Notes under the pieces: model-generated
Databases searched by the model: none
Told to the model about the DNA's origin: nothing
What the model saw: the letters and a program-made list of their open reading frames with translations, nothing else
Shown here: positions 1-8,269 of the stretch, one piece after another
How the letters are laid out: each line of letters starts with the position of its first letter
Position numbering within the stretch: position 1 is the stretch's first letter
NCBI GenBank assembly: GCA_965651365.1
Contig: CBFGSA010000040.1
Coordinates: 1-21,419, forward strand
Direction: 5' to 3'
DNA: 21,419 nucleotides
From: DASSBG01 sp965651365
Lineage (GTDB): Bacteria; Pseudomonadota; Gammaproteobacteria; Xanthomonadales; Rhodanobacteraceae
Translations under genes and position numbers: made by a program

Positions 1-1516
1 GCTCGACCGCGTCCCACTCCACGCCGTTGATGCCGCCGATCGAGGGCAGGTCGATCTCGGTCAGCATGTGGTGCAGGGTGTGGCCGAATTCATGCAACAG
101 GGTCAGCACGTCGTCGTGGCTGAGCAGGCTGGGCTTGTCGGCCGAGGCAGGCGCGAAGTTGCAGGTCAGGAAGGCGACCGGAATCTGCGTGCTATCGCCG
201 TCGACGAAGCGGTTGCGGCACACATCCATCCAGGCGCCGCCGCGCTTGCCGCTGCGGGCAAGCAGATCGAGATAGACGCCGGCAATCACTGTACCGTCGG
301 CATCCAGTACGTCCCAGTAGTCGGCGTCGACATGCCACGTGGGCACGTCGTCGCGATGCTGCAGCCGGATCCCGTACAGGCGCTCGGCCAAAGCGAACAC
401 GCCGGCCTTGACCACCGGTAGCGGAAAGTAGGGCTTGAGCTGTTCCTCGTCCAGATCGAACTCGCGCTGGCGCAGCTTTTCCGAAGCCCAGGCGACATCC
501 CACACTTCCAGGGTGTCCAGCGCCAGTTCCTCGCGCGCGAAGCGGCGCAGCGCGGCCAGTTCGCGCTCGGCGACGGGCCTGGCGCGAGCCGCCAGATCAC
601 TTTCGAATGCCAGCACCTGATTGGGTGATTCGGCCATCTTGGTGGCCAGCGATTCGTGCGCAGCCGTATCGAAGCCGAGCAGTTGTGCCGCCTCGTGGCG
701 CAAGGCGAGAATTTCGCCAATGCGCCCGGAATTGTCGAAGCGACCCGCGTTCGGTCCCTGGTCCGAGGCGCGGGTCTGGTACGCCCAGTAGACTTTCTCG
801 CGCAGTTCGCGGTCGTCGGCGTAAGTCAGCACGGCCTGCACCGAGGGTTGACGCAGGGTGACCAGATAGCCTTCCAGGTCCGCTTCGGAAGCATAGGCGC
901 GCAGGATGTCGCGCGCCGATTCGGGCAACCCGGCCAGATCGCGCTCGTCGGTGATGTGGTGTTGCCACGCTTCGGTGGCATCGAGCACGGCATTGGCGAA
1001 GTCGGTGCCAAGCTGGGTCAGGCGGTTGGCGATCTCGCGGAAGCGGCTGCGCGCCGGCTCATCCAGCGCCACACCCGACAGTTTGAAGTCACGCAGTGCG
1101 TGTCCGACCGCTGCCTGTTGCTGCGGGCTCAGATCTTCGCTGCGGAACGCCACGGCCTCGACCGCATTGAACAGGACCCGGTTCTGGCCCAGGCGCGCGG
1201 CGAAGTCGCTGATCAGGGCTTCGGCCTTGCTGTGGGCCTTGCGCAACTCCGGAGTGTCGGCCACCGAATGCAGATGCGAAATCGGTGCCCAGACCCGATC
1301 CAGATGCTGCTGCAGGCGCTCCCAGGACAGCATCACCTCATCAAAGTTGCCGTCGCCGGGGTACTCAGCCAATTCGTCGAGTCCGGCCTGGTAGCCGGCC
1401 AGCACCTCCTGAATGGCAGGAAGTACCTGCTCGGGGCGAATGCGATTGAAGTCCGGCAAGCTGGCATGCGGGTCTTCGGCGGGCGCGTCGGTGTCGATTG
1501 TGGCTGAATGGTCCAT
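1..1516 (-). CDS. prlC: Oligopeptidase A (M3 family zinc metallopeptidase), 3' end outside window
   Basis: Reading leftward from the ATG at 1516, the frame stays open for 505 codons to the window edge, about three quarters of the usual ~680-residue oligopeptidase A. The zinc motif HEFGH is at residues 475-479 (bases 80-94), followed by the family sequence GINGVEWDAVE. Glu505, encoded at bases 2-4, is the expected third zinc ligand, so the active site is just inside the window. The N-terminal start fits, because DFNRIRPEQVLPAI follows a short acidic leader. Members of this cytoplasmic family degrade short peptides, including cleaved signal peptides. The gene is divergent from the phospholipase gene, with only 55 bp between the two starts, so their promoters must be packed together. 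Identification is strong; only the C-terminal part cannot be judged. Confidence 0.95.
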   Translation of the reverse strand, partial: MDHSATIDTDAPAEDPHASLPDFNRIRPEQVLPAIQEVLAGYQAGLDELAEYPGDGNFDEVMLSWERLQQHLDRVWAPISHLHSVADTPELRKAHSKAEALISDFAARLGQNRVLFNAVEAVAFRSEDLSPQQQAAVGHALRDFKLSGVALDEPARSRFREIANRLTQLGTDFANAVLDATEAWQHHITDERDLAGLPESARDILRAYASEADLEGYLVTLRQPSVQAVLTYADDRELREKVYWAYQTRASDQGPNAGRFDNSGRIGEILALRHEAAQLLGFDTAAHESLATKMAESPNQVLAFESDLAARARPVAERELAALRRFAREELALDTLEVWDVAWASEKLRQREFDLDEEQLKPYFPLPVVKAGVFALAERLYGIRLQHRDDVPTWHVDADYWDVLDADGTVIAGVYLDLLARSGKRGGAWMDVCRNRFVDGDSTQIPVAFLTCNFAPASADKPSLLSHDDVLTLLHEFGHTLHHMLTEIDLPSIGGINGVEWDAVE

Positions 1517-1571
1517 GCGCCCAAAGTGGCGCCAGTCGCACACAATTGCAAGCCGGCGCTACCATGCAGTC

Positions 1572-3329
1572 ATGGTCGCACCTGCATTGGACAGTCTGAG
1601 TCTGCTGCGCCGAAGTCGCGTCTTCGGCGAACTGGACGATGCCACGCTGGAAAGCATCGCCCAGCACCTCGAGTCGCGCACCGTGATGGGCGGCCAGACC
1701 CTGTTCGAGGCCGGTGACGAGGCCACGCAACTGTTTCTGCTGCGCTCGGGCAGCATTGGCGTATTCCGCGCGCCGCAGGCCGGTGGTCCGGCGCACCTGG
1801 CCGGCATCCTGGCCAGTGGCGAGGCGCTTGGAGTCACCAGCCTGCTGCTGGACCAGCCGCACACCACCACGGCGCGTGCGCTGCGCGATTCGGAGCTGCT
1901 GTGCCTGTCGCAAACCGATTACACGCGCCTGATCGACCGTCATCCGCGCGCCATGCTGGGCTCGGCACGGGTGGCGCTGCGACGGTTGCTGGCACGCGGC
2001 GGTGACGAGCCGCGCATCCTGCCGCACACCTTTGCACTGCTGCCGTTTGACGAAAACGTGCCGGCACGGGATACGGCCGAGCAGCTTCGCCACGCCCTGC
2101 TGCCATTTGGCGACTGCCTGCTGATCGACGCCGCACTGGGCCGCGGTCGCGATCCGGCCTGGTTCGCCGAGCGCGAGAACGAGGTCCGCTTCGTGCTGTA
2201 TGTCGATGAGGGCCGCGACCCGGAATGGCGCAGGCTCTGTCGCCGTCAGGCCGATGCCCTGTTGCCGCTGGCACAAAGCGATCGGCAAGCCGTACCCTGG
2301 CCGGACCTCAAGCACCTCAACGAACACGCCGATCTGGAACGGCCGCGCCACCTGCTGCTGCTGCATCCGGCGGGCCGAATCGTCGCCGGCGCGGCTCGCC
2401 GCTGGTGCGATGCCTTCGACTGCACGGTCCAGGCCCATCACGTGCGCGGCAAGAAGGACATGGCCCGCATCGGCCGCATTCTGGCGCGCCGCTCCACCGG
2501 TCTGGTGCTCTCCGGTGGTGGCGCGCGCGGCTTTGCCGCCATCGGCATCGTGCGCGCGCTGCGCGAGTGTGGCCACGACATTGATCGGGTCGGCGGCACC
2601 AGCATGGGCGCGATCATTGCCGGCGGCATCGCCATGGAATGGGACGATGCGGCCATGCGCGAGCACTACCGCAGCGCCTTTGTCGACGGCAAGCCGCTGT
2701 CGGACTGGACCCTGCCGCTGGTTGCGATCAGCCGCGGGCGCCGTACTTCACAATTGCTGATGCAGCATTTCGGCGCGGTCGACATCGAGGATCTGGCGCT
2801 GCCGCTTTTCTGCGTTTCGGCCGATCTTACCGACGGCGTCACGCGCATCCACCGCCAGGGCCCGCTGTGGCGCGGGCTGCGCGCCGCCAGTGCCGTGCCC
2901 GGCGTGCTGCCTCCCGTATTCCACAACGGCCACGTGCTGGTCGACGGTGGCATCATCAACGACCTGCCGGTCGACGTGATGTACGACCACGGCGTGGGCA
3001 CGATCCTGGCTTGCGACATCCGCGCCGAAGGCGTGCTCGACACGCAGATCGAGAGCGCCTGGTCGCCGGGCATCGTGCAGCAGTGGCAACAGCGCGGCCA
3101 GCGCCCCGGCATCGGCCCGATCCTGATCCGCTCGGCCATGGTCAATGCCGAAGCCACCGCCAACCAGCGCCGCGCCCTGGCCACCCGGGTGCTGGCGCCG
3201 CCGCTGGAAGACATCGCCCTGCTCGATTTCGGCGCCTTCGACCGCGCCGAGGAGCTGGGCTACCACTATGGCATGGATGTGCTCGGCCGTGAGCCGTCAG
3301 CGGGCAGCAGTGAGCAGGGCGTGCTGTGA
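1572..3329 (+). CDS. Patatin-like phospholipase with N-terminal cyclic-nucleotide-binding-like domain (NTE-type)
   Basis: A 585-residue protein in three parts. Residues about 5-125 look like a cNMP-binding beta-roll (GQTLFEAGDEATQLFLLRSG). Residues 150-290 form the linker domain typical of bacterial neuropathy-target-esterase-like proteins. Residues 309-500 are a patatin hydrolase domain. In the patatin domain the oxyanion motif GGGARG is at 315-320, the nucleophile Ser344 is in GTSMG, and catalytic Asp458 is in VDGG, so the Ser-Asp dyad is complete. The likely role is (lyso)phospholipid hydrolysis at the inner membrane. The ATG at 1572 is chosen because the conserved domain begins directly after it; upstream in-frame starts would overlap prlC. 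In the phosphate-binding cassette, the position equivalent to the key Arg of CAP appears to be His or Thr (HTTTARA), so cyclic nucleotide binding is doubtful. The last codons are built from a 7-bp repeat array (3289-3316). Confidence 0.9.
   Translation: MVAPALDSLSLLRRSRVFGELDDATLESIAQHLESRTVMGGQTLFEAGDEATQLFLLRSGSIGVFRAPQAGGPAHLAGILASGEALGVTSLLLDQPHTTTARALRDSELLCLSQTDYTRLIDRHPRAMLGSARVALRRLLARGGDEPRILPHTFALLPFDENVPARDTAEQLRHALLPFGDCLLIDAALGRGRDPAWFAERENEVRFVLYVDEGRDPEWRRLCRRQADALLPLAQSDRQAVPWPDLKHLNEHADLERPRHLLLLHPAGRIVAGAARRWCDAFDCTVQAHHVRGKKDMARIGRILARRSTGLVLSGGGARGFAAIGIVRALRECGHDIDRVGGTSMGAIIAGGIAMEWDDAAMREHYRSAFVDGKPLSDWTLPLVAISRGRRTSQLLMQHFGAVDIEDLALPLFCVSADLTDGVTRIHRQGPLWRGLRAASAVPGVLPPVFHNGHVLVDGGIINDLPVDVMYDHGVGTILACDIRAEGVLDTQIESAWSPGIVQQWQQRGQRPGIGPILIRSAMVNAEATANQRRALATRVLAPPLEDIALLDFGAFDRAEELGYHYGMDVLGREPSAGSSEQGVL
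3289..3316 (+). repeat. Left arm of heptad repeat array (GTGAGCN type)
   Basis: Four degenerate 7-bp units follow a CC dinucleotide: gtgagcc, gtcagcg, ggcagca and gtgagca. They are the inverted form of the CGCTCAC units at 3395-3429. The array lies inside the last codons of the phospholipase gene and encodes part of its C-terminal tail. Confidence 0.6.
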
Positions 3330-3394
3330 CTTTTCGGCCAAAACCCAACTTTCATGGCCGGCACCCCACGACAGTCACGCCACGCCTGCTTTCC

Positions 3395-3429
3395 CGCTCA
3401 CCGCTCACCACTCACCGCTTGCTGCTCAC
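3395..3429 (+). repeat. Right arm of heptad repeat array (CGCTCAC type)
   Basis: Five 7-bp units: cgctcac, cgctcac, cactcac, cgcttgc and tgctcac, followed by GG. The array ends 15 bp before the ATG of the carbonic-anhydrase-like gene. With the left arm at 3289-3316 it forms an imperfect inverted repeat across the intergenic space. It shares its order of variant units with the array at 12643-12670. Confidence 0.8.
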
Positions 3430-3444
3430 GGGTACACTGCATGC

Positions 3445-3984
3445 ATGAACAAACTGCGCAATTTTGAAGATGCCTCACCCGCGCTGGGACCGGATGTCTA
3501 CATCGACGAATCCGCCCGCGTGATTGGCGATGTGAGTTTGAACGATGATGTGTCGGTATGGCCGATGGCGGTTCTGCGCGGCGATGTCGAACGGATCGAG
3601 GTCGGCGCGCGCAGCAACATCCAGGACGGCAGCATCGTGCACGTCACCCACGACGGCCCGTACACGCCGGGTGGACGCGGCTGCTTCATTGGCCGCGATG
3701 TCACCGTCGGCCACGCCGCGGTGGTGCATGCCTGCAGTGTCGGCGATGCCTGCCTGATCGGCATGCGCGCAACCCTGATGGATGATGTCGTGGTGTCACG
3801 ACATTGCCTGATCGGCGCCGGCGCCCTGCTCACGCCCGGCACCGAAACCGGTGCGGGCGAGCTGTGGCTGGGCAGCCCGGCGCGCCGGGTGCGGGCCTTG
3901 TCGGCGCGCGAAATCGAGCAGATCGAATATTCGGCCGCGCACTATGTGCGTCTCAAGAATTGCTACCTCGCAAAAGACCCGTAG
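3445..3984 (+). CDS. Gamma-carbonic anhydrase family protein (YrdA/CaiE-like left-handed beta-helix)
   Basis: A 179-residue protein with the hexapeptide-repeat pattern of a left-handed beta-helix across residues ~15-150, and a short C-terminal helix (AREIEQIEYSAAHYVRLKNCYL) as in YrdA-type proteins. The His residues expected to bind metal between trimer subunits are present in the segments SIVHVTHD and TVGHAAVVHAC. Family members are trimeric cytoplasmic proteins; some are carbonic anhydrases, while YrdA-like members often lack demonstrated activity, so the reaction is uncertain. The ATG at 3445 is chosen because conserved sequence begins at once; another ATG four bases upstream is out of frame. 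No strong Shine-Dalgarno is visible, since the space just upstream is taken by the heptad array. It converges on aroE, with 42 bp between the two stops and no clear terminator. Confidence 0.9.
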   Translation: MNKLRNFEDASPALGPDVYIDESARVIGDVSLNDDVSVWPMAVLRGDVERIEVGARSNIQDGSIVHVTHDGPYTPGGRGCFIGRDVTVGHAAVVHACSVGDACLIGMRATLMDDVVVSRHCLIGAGALLTPGTETGAGELWLGSPARRVRALSAREIEQIEYSAAHYVRLKNCYLAKDP

Positions 3985-4026
3985 GGCCAGGCCACGCCCG
4001 CGATCCACTTCCCGCCACGGCCGCTT

Positions 4027-4848
4027 CTATAATTGCAGGGCGTGGTAAACCGGTTCGGTGTCGGGGCGCTGGCCGAACCACAGCTCGTAGCTGTCGGCCG
4101 CGGTCTCGATCAGCATGCCGAGGCCGTCGAAGGCGCGGGTCACTCCGTTCTGCCGCGCCCAGGCCAGGAAGGGTTCGGCGGCCGCACCGTAGGACAGGTC
4201 GCAACACACACTGTTGTCGTTGACGATGCCCGGTGGCAGGGACAGTGCATGACCGCGATGGCCGGCCGAGGTGGCGTGGATCAGCAGGTCGACCGGTTCC
4301 AGCGCGCCCAGTGCCTCCAGCGCCACCGCATCGACGCGCCCATCCAGCGCGGCAGCCAGTTCCTGCGCCCGCTGCTGGGTCCGGTTGGCAATATGCAGCG
4401 TCTCCACGCCCGCCTCCAGCAGCGGCCCGATCACGCCACGCGCGGCGCCGCCGGCACCGAGCAGCAGCACATGCAAAGCGGCCAGATCCAGGCCGCGGCG
4501 GGTCACGAGATCGGCCAGCAGGCCGCTGCCATCGGTGTTGTCGGCGAGCAGGCGGCCCGCCTCGTCGCGGCGCAGCACATTGGCGGCACCGGCGCGTATG
4601 GCGGCCTCGCTGGGCTCGTCGGCCAGTTCGAAGGCGGCCCGCTTGTGCGGCACCGTGACATTGGCGCCGCAGCCGCCGCTGCCAAAAAACGCGCGCACGG
4701 CCGAGGCGAACCCGTCCGCTGCCACATCCTTGAGCGTGTAGTCGATCGCCTGGCCAAACTGCGCCGCGAACGCCCGCTGGATTTTTGGCGACAGCGAATG
4801 GCGTACCGGCTGGCCAAACAGGATCAGTCGCTTCGGGTCAGGGCTCAT
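4027..4848 (-). CDS. aroE: Shikimate 5-dehydrogenase (NADP-dependent)
   Basis: A 273-residue protein of normal length that reduces 3-dehydroshikimate to shikimate in aromatic amino acid biosynthesis. Visible motifs are HSLSP (residues 17-21, shikimate-binding serines), NVTVPHK (63-69) with catalytic Lys69, NTDGSG (104-109) with catalytic Asp106, and the nucleotide-binding loop GAGGAARG at 131-138. NRT near residue 155 fits NADP specificity. The ATG at 4848 is chosen because RLILFGQPVRHSLSP aligns with the usual family N-terminus; an upstream in-frame ATG at 4911 would add 21 unconserved residues. The start overlaps the end of the YheT-like gene by 11 bp, which implies translational coupling. 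It is the last gene of the three-gene minus-strand operon. Confidence 0.95.
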   Translation of the reverse strand: MSPDPKRLILFGQPVRHSLSPKIQRAFAAQFGQAIDYTLKDVAADGFASAVRAFFGSGGCGANVTVPHKRAAFELADEPSEAAIRAGAANVLRRDEAGRLLADNTDGSGLLADLVTRRGLDLAALHVLLLGAGGAARGVIGPLLEAGVETLHIANRTQQRAQELAAALDGRVDAVALEALGALEPVDLLIHATSAGHRGHALSLPPGIVNDNSVCCDLSYGAAAEPFLAWARQNGVTRAFDGLGMLIETAADSYELWFGQRPDTEPVYHALQL

Positions 4849-5908
4849 GTGCGGCGCGGGATCTCGGATCAGGAACCTTGCCAGTCTCGGCATTGGCCCG
4901 GCGCGCGTCAAATGCTCTGCGCTCGATTGTTCCCAGCCAGTTCAGCAGGTATTCGGGGCAGAAGCTGCGCAGGTTCCAGCCGCCGATGAAGCCGCAGTGA
5001 CCGCCGTGGAGCCGGATGTCGATATCGATGGCGCCGATGGCCTGCAGGGGTTCGAAATCGGCGACCGGAATCACCGGGTCGTCTTCGCTGGTGAGAATTC
5101 GCGCCGGAACCTGCAGTCCGGCCAGTCGTTCACCGGCGATCGAGTACCCGTCCAGATAGTTTTCCAGCGAGCCGAAGTCGGTGTGTCGCAGCACCAGGAC
5201 CCGCGTCAGTTCACGCAGCCCGAGCTGCAGTTCGGCAGGGCTGAACAGCGCAGGCTCGGGAAACGCGCGCTGCTTGAGCTTGAGCGAGCCGCGCCACTTG
5301 AGCATGAAGTAGCGCTCATAAACGTGCTTCGAGGCTTCGATCGCATGCAGGCTGTGGGTTGGGTCGATCACCGGGCACACGGCCAGCACGGCCGCCAGGC
5401 CGATGCCGGCATCGGGTGCGCGCAGAGCCATGCGCAGGGCGAAATTGCCGCCCAGCGAAAACCCGGCCAGCGCCAGCGGCCGGGTCGGCCAGCGGCGCGC
5501 GATGTCGGCCAGGCCGCCGATCGCCTCGTCGATGCGGCAGGAATGGAAAATGCCGCGGTTGAGCGCGTGGCTGTTGCCGTGATCGCGCAGGTTGAAGCGC
5601 AGCACGTCCCAGCCTTCGGCCAGCGCCCGGGCGCCGGACTCGAGCACGTAGTTGCTCTCGGCGCTGCCTTCCCAGCCGTGCAGCAAGACCAGCAGGCCTC
5701 GCGCCTCTTTCAGCGCACGCTGTGGCGTATGGAAAGCCTGCAGCCGGACGCCATTGCGGGCATCGAGCGTGTGTACGCTCGCCCTGTTGCGCAGTTCGCG
5801 CGACCAACGCCGCACCAGCGCGCGCCGTAGCGGCCCGGAAGAGAGCATGGTTTGCAGGTGCCGGTTGCGCAGCAGCGCCGGCGGCTCAAACGGCAGATCC
5901 GTCTTCAT
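4838..5908 (-). CDS. YheT-family alpha/beta hydrolase
   Basis: A 356-residue protein of the COG0429/YheT group. The family N-terminal signature RNRHLQTM is at residues 14-21. The alpha/beta-hydrolase triad is complete: nucleophile Ser151 in GFSLGG, Asp276 or Asp277 in SEDDPVIP, and His304 in HGGHCGFIGG. An HGWEGS oxyanion-type motif lies at 77-82. The substrate is not established for this family; ester or lipid hydrolysis is generally assumed. Its start codon overlaps the stop of the acyltransferase gene by 4 bp (ATGA), and its end overlaps the start of aroE, so the three genes are almost certainly one transcript. The pairing with an acyltransferase would suit a lipid-related role, but this is only context. 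Confidence 0.9.
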   Translation of the reverse strand: MKTDLPFEPPALLRNRHLQTMLSSGPLRRALVRRWSRELRNRASVHTLDARNGVRLQAFHTPQRALKEARGLLVLLHGWEGSAESNYVLESGARALAEGWDVLRFNLRDHGNSHALNRGIFHSCRIDEAIGGLADIARRWPTRPLALAGFSLGGNFALRMALRAPDAGIGLAAVLAVCPVIDPTHSLHAIEASKHVYERYFMLKWRGSLKLKQRAFPEPALFSPAELQLGLRELTRVLVLRHTDFGSLENYLDGYSIAGERLAGLQVPARILTSEDDPVIPVADFEPLQAIGAIDIDIRLHGGHCGFIGGWNLRSFCPEYLLNWLGTIERRAFDARRANAETGKVPDPRSRAAHEP

Positions 5909-6657
5909 TCCAGGCCCAGTGCCACGGCCACCCGCTGGCGTGCCTCGCCGGCCAGCGCCTTGCGGCCCTGACCGGTGTTCTCCAACGGTTCGAGAAAATG
6001 CACCTGCGCCTGCATCGGCGCTTCACCAATCAGGCGCAGGGCATTGGCGAAGAAACTCTCGCCGGGGCCAAAGGCCACGCCCGCCCAGGCCTCGCCATTG
6101 CGGCTGTAGCGCAGCGCCACGGGCTGGATGGGCACTTCGGCTTGCAGCGCGGCCTGCAGGATGCGCGCATGAAAGGTGCGCACCCGCTCGACCGGCCCGG
6201 TGCCGCCCTCGGGAAAGGCGGCCACGGCACGGCCGTGTTTGAGCTGCTCGCCCATGCACTCGATCACGCGGGCCATGGAATCATTGCTGCCGCGCTTGTG
6301 AAAAATGGTGCCGGCGTGGCGCGCCATCCAGCCGATCACCGGCCAGCGCGCGATTTCGGCCTTGGCCACGAAACACACCGCACGCTGGCTGTGCAGCAGC
6401 TCGATGTCCAGCCACGAGACATGGTTGGCCACGAACATCACCGGATCGGGCAGAGCCTGGCCGACACTGTGCGGCCGAATGCCGATGATGCGCAGCATGG
6501 TTCGTGTCCACCAGCGCACCAGATACAGGTTCAACGCCTCGCCCCGGCGGCGCCTGCGACTGGCCCAGTCGCTTTGCACCAGCAAGGCGACCGGAATGGC
6601 CAGCAGCAGGTGCAGCAGCAGCAGCGGGATGCGCCACAGATAGCGGACAAAGCGCAT
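5905..6657 (-). CDS. Lysophospholipid acyltransferase (PlsC-like, 1-acyl-glycerol-3-phosphate acyltransferase family)
   Basis: A 250-residue membrane-associated acyltransferase. A hydrophobic N-terminal segment (residues ~8-28, rich in Leu) is followed by a basic stretch (SRRRRRGE), consistent with an inner-membrane anchor. The catalytic HX4D motif is NHVSWLD (78-84, His79 and Asp84). Motif II is GTIFHKRG (116-123), and FPEGGTG (148-154) is the glycerol-phosphate-binding motif III. The expected reaction is transfer of an acyl group to lysophosphatidic acid or another lysolipid; paralogues of PlsC are common, so the exact acceptor is open. It is the first gene of the operon leading to the YheT-like hydrolase and aroE. 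The 71 bp between it and the regulator gene upstream should hold the promoter. Confidence 0.9.
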   Translation of the reverse strand: MRFVRYLWRIPLLLLHLLLAIPVALLVQSDWASRRRRRGEALNLYLVRWWTRTMLRIIGIRPHSVGQALPDPVMFVANHVSWLDIELLHSQRAVCFVAKAEIARWPVIGWMARHAGTIFHKRGSNDSMARVIECMGEQLKHGRAVAAFPEGGTGPVERVRTFHARILQAALQAEVPIQPVALRYSRNGEAWAGVAFGPGESFFANALRLIGEAPMQAQVHFLEPLENTGQGRKALAGEARQRVAVALGLE

Positions 6658-6728
6658 CAGGCGAGCCGGGACGGGTCAGGGAGCGGGTTCATGAATGCAC
6701 GAACTGTAGCCGCTGGCACGGTCGCGAC

Positions 6729-7202
6729 TCAAGCGGGCAGCGGCAGACTGCGGCTGCGTTTGACCGTGCGCAGCACCACGCTGGAGTTGACGTCGGCCAC
6801 ACCCTCGGCGTTGAGCAGCTTGTCCAGCAGGAAGGCCGAGAAGTGATCCAGATCGGCCACGAATACATGCAGCAAATAGTCCATGTCGCCACTCAGCGCA
6901 TGGCAGGCCACGACCTCGTCCCAGGCCCGGACGGCGGCCACGAAGCGCGCCACGCTTTCGCTGTCGTGATGTTCAAGCTGCACGCGCACGAATGCCGACA
7001 AACCCAGCCCCACGGCGGCCGGATCGACCTGGGCCGCGTAACCGGCAATCACGCCATCGGATTCCAGCCGTTGCAGGCGGCGCAGGCAGGCCGAGGCCGA
7101 CAGTTTCACCCGCGAGGCCAGCTCGGCATTGGTGATGCGGCCTTCGCGCTGCAGAATGCCGATCATGCGCAAATCGGTGCGATCGAGCGAGTTTTCCGTC
7201 AT
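6729..7202 (-). CDS. Lrp/AsnC family transcriptional regulator
   Basis: A 157-residue protein of standard Lrp/AsnC length. Residues ~5-65 form the winged helix-turn-helix (LDRTDLRMIGILQREGRIT, then ELASRVKLSASACLRRLQRLE), and residues ~70-150 form the RAM ligand-binding and oligomerisation domain. Such proteins sense amino acids and often control the gene next door. It is transcribed away from phhA, with 125 bp between the start codons, and that space contains a GCAAT-N3-ATTGC palindrome, so it probably regulates phhA and itself in response to phenylalanine or tyrosine. The target and ligand are inferences from position. The ATG at 7202 places LDRTD at residues 6-10, as usual. Confidence 0.93.
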   Translation of the reverse strand: MTENSLDRTDLRMIGILQREGRITNAELASRVKLSASACLRRLQRLESDGVIAGYAAQVDPAAVGLGLSAFVRVQLEHHDSESVARFVAAVRAWDEVVACHALSGDMDYLLHVFVADLDHFSAFLLDKLLNAEGVADVNSSVVLRTVKRSRSLPLPA

Positions 7203-7226
7203 TTCTGGCTCTGAAACTTCGATTAC

Positions 7227-7270
7227 GCAATTTTATTGCAATTGGACAGCCATTTCACGCAATGATGCAA
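7227..7270. promoter_or_regulatory. Candidate Lrp-type operator in the regulator-phhA divergent region
   Basis: The 13-bp palindrome GCAATTTTATTGC (7227-7239) has the AT-rich dyad form of Lrp/AsnC sites. A second, weaker half-repeat (gcaatgatgcaa, 7259-7270) starts exactly 32 bp further on, about three helical turns, so both would face the same side of the helix. The sites lie 25-70 bp upstream of the regulator start. This is a pattern-based call. Confidence 0.55.
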
Positions 7271-7327
7271 GCACCTTGCGTGTCCAGACGCGTATTCTGG
7301 CAACTGGCTCAAATCAACGGCATCGAC

Positions 7328-8215
7328 ATGGACACTCCCCGACGCGTGGAACACCAGCAGACCGATCGCGGCACCATTCCGGTGTATGCCACCGGTGTGG
7401 TCGAGCAGCCCTGGGACAGTTACAGCGCCACCGACCACGATGTCTGGCGGCAGCTGTTCGAGCGCCAGCGCGCCGTGCTGCCGGGCCGCGCCTGCGACGA
7501 GTTTCTCCAGGCCCAGGATGCCCTGCACATGACGCCGGATGCGATCCCGCGCTTCGACGAACTGAACAAGGTGCTGGAGAAGGCCACCGGCTGGACCCTG
7601 CTCGGGGTCGAGGGCCTGCTGCCGGAAACCGTGTTTTTCGACCATCTGGCCAACCGCCGATTCCCGGTCACCTGGTGGATTCGCAAACCCGAACAGATCG
7701 ACTACATCTCCGAGCCGGACCTGTTCCACGACCTGTTCGGCCACGTGCCGCTGCTGATGAATCCGCTGTTCGCCGACTACATGCAGGCCTACGGTCGCGG
7801 CGGCATGAAAGCGCATGATCTGGGCGAGGCCGCGCTGCTGAACCTGACGCGGCTGTACTGGTACACGGTCGAATTCGGCCTGATCCGCCAGAACGGCGAA
7901 CTGCGCATCTACGGCAGCGGCATCGTCAGCTCCAAGGGCGAATCGATCTACAGCCTGGAATCGGATGCCCCCAACCGCATCGGCTTCGATCTGGAGCGGA
8001 TCATGCGCGCCCAGTACCGCATCGACACCTTCCAGCAGACCTATTTCGTGATCGACGGTTTCCAGCAGTTGATGGATGCCACCAAGCCGGACTTCACGCC
8101 GATCTACCAGCGCCTGGCCGGCCAACCCGACATCCCGGCACGCGAAGTGCTGGACAGCGACAAGGTGATCCACCGCGGCACCCGCGAAGGCTTCGCCAGC
8201 GACGCCGATACCTGA
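7328..8215 (+). CDS. phhA: Phenylalanine 4-hydroxylase (tetrahydrobiopterin and iron dependent)
   Basis: A 295-residue bacterial aromatic amino acid hydroxylase that converts phenylalanine to tyrosine. The 2-His-1-Glu iron site is visible: His134 and His139 in LFHDLFGHVPLL, and Glu182 in YWYTVEFG. The pterin and substrate-binding core (residues 95-200) is intact, and the protein lacks the N-terminal ACT domain of animal enzymes, as expected in bacteria. The ATG at 7328 is chosen because PRRVEHQQTDRG followed by IPVYATGVVEQPWDSY matches the usual bacterial N-terminus. In-frame ATGs at 7262 and 7265 would add 22 or 21 unconserved residues and cover the putative operator. No clear Shine-Dalgarno precedes 7328. 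The divergent Lrp-type gene suggests amino-acid-responsive control. Confidence 0.96.
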   Translation: MDTPRRVEHQQTDRGTIPVYATGVVEQPWDSYSATDHDVWRQLFERQRAVLPGRACDEFLQAQDALHMTPDAIPRFDELNKVLEKATGWTLLGVEGLLPETVFFDHLANRRFPVTWWIRKPEQIDYISEPDLFHDLFGHVPLLMNPLFADYMQAYGRGGMKAHDLGEAALLNLTRLYWYTVEFGLIRQNGELRIYGSGIVSSKGESIYSLESDAPNRIGFDLERIMRAQYRIDTFQQTYFVIDGFQQLMDATKPDFTPIYQRLAGQPDIPAREVLDSDKVIHRGTREGFASDADT

Positions 8216-8269
8216 CGGAGAGCAGGTGGCGCATTACACTGCGTGTATCGCGCCAACATGAAGGTTCCC

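Noticed and set aside
1365..2666. 433-codon open frame on the minus strand opposite the phospholipase gene
   Set aside because: Composition is typical of antisense frames and it would overlap the start of prlC; no domain is visible.
7262..7327. Longer phhA start at 7262 or 7265
   Set aside because: The added residues do not resemble known PhhA N-termini, and the starts would lie inside the likely operator.
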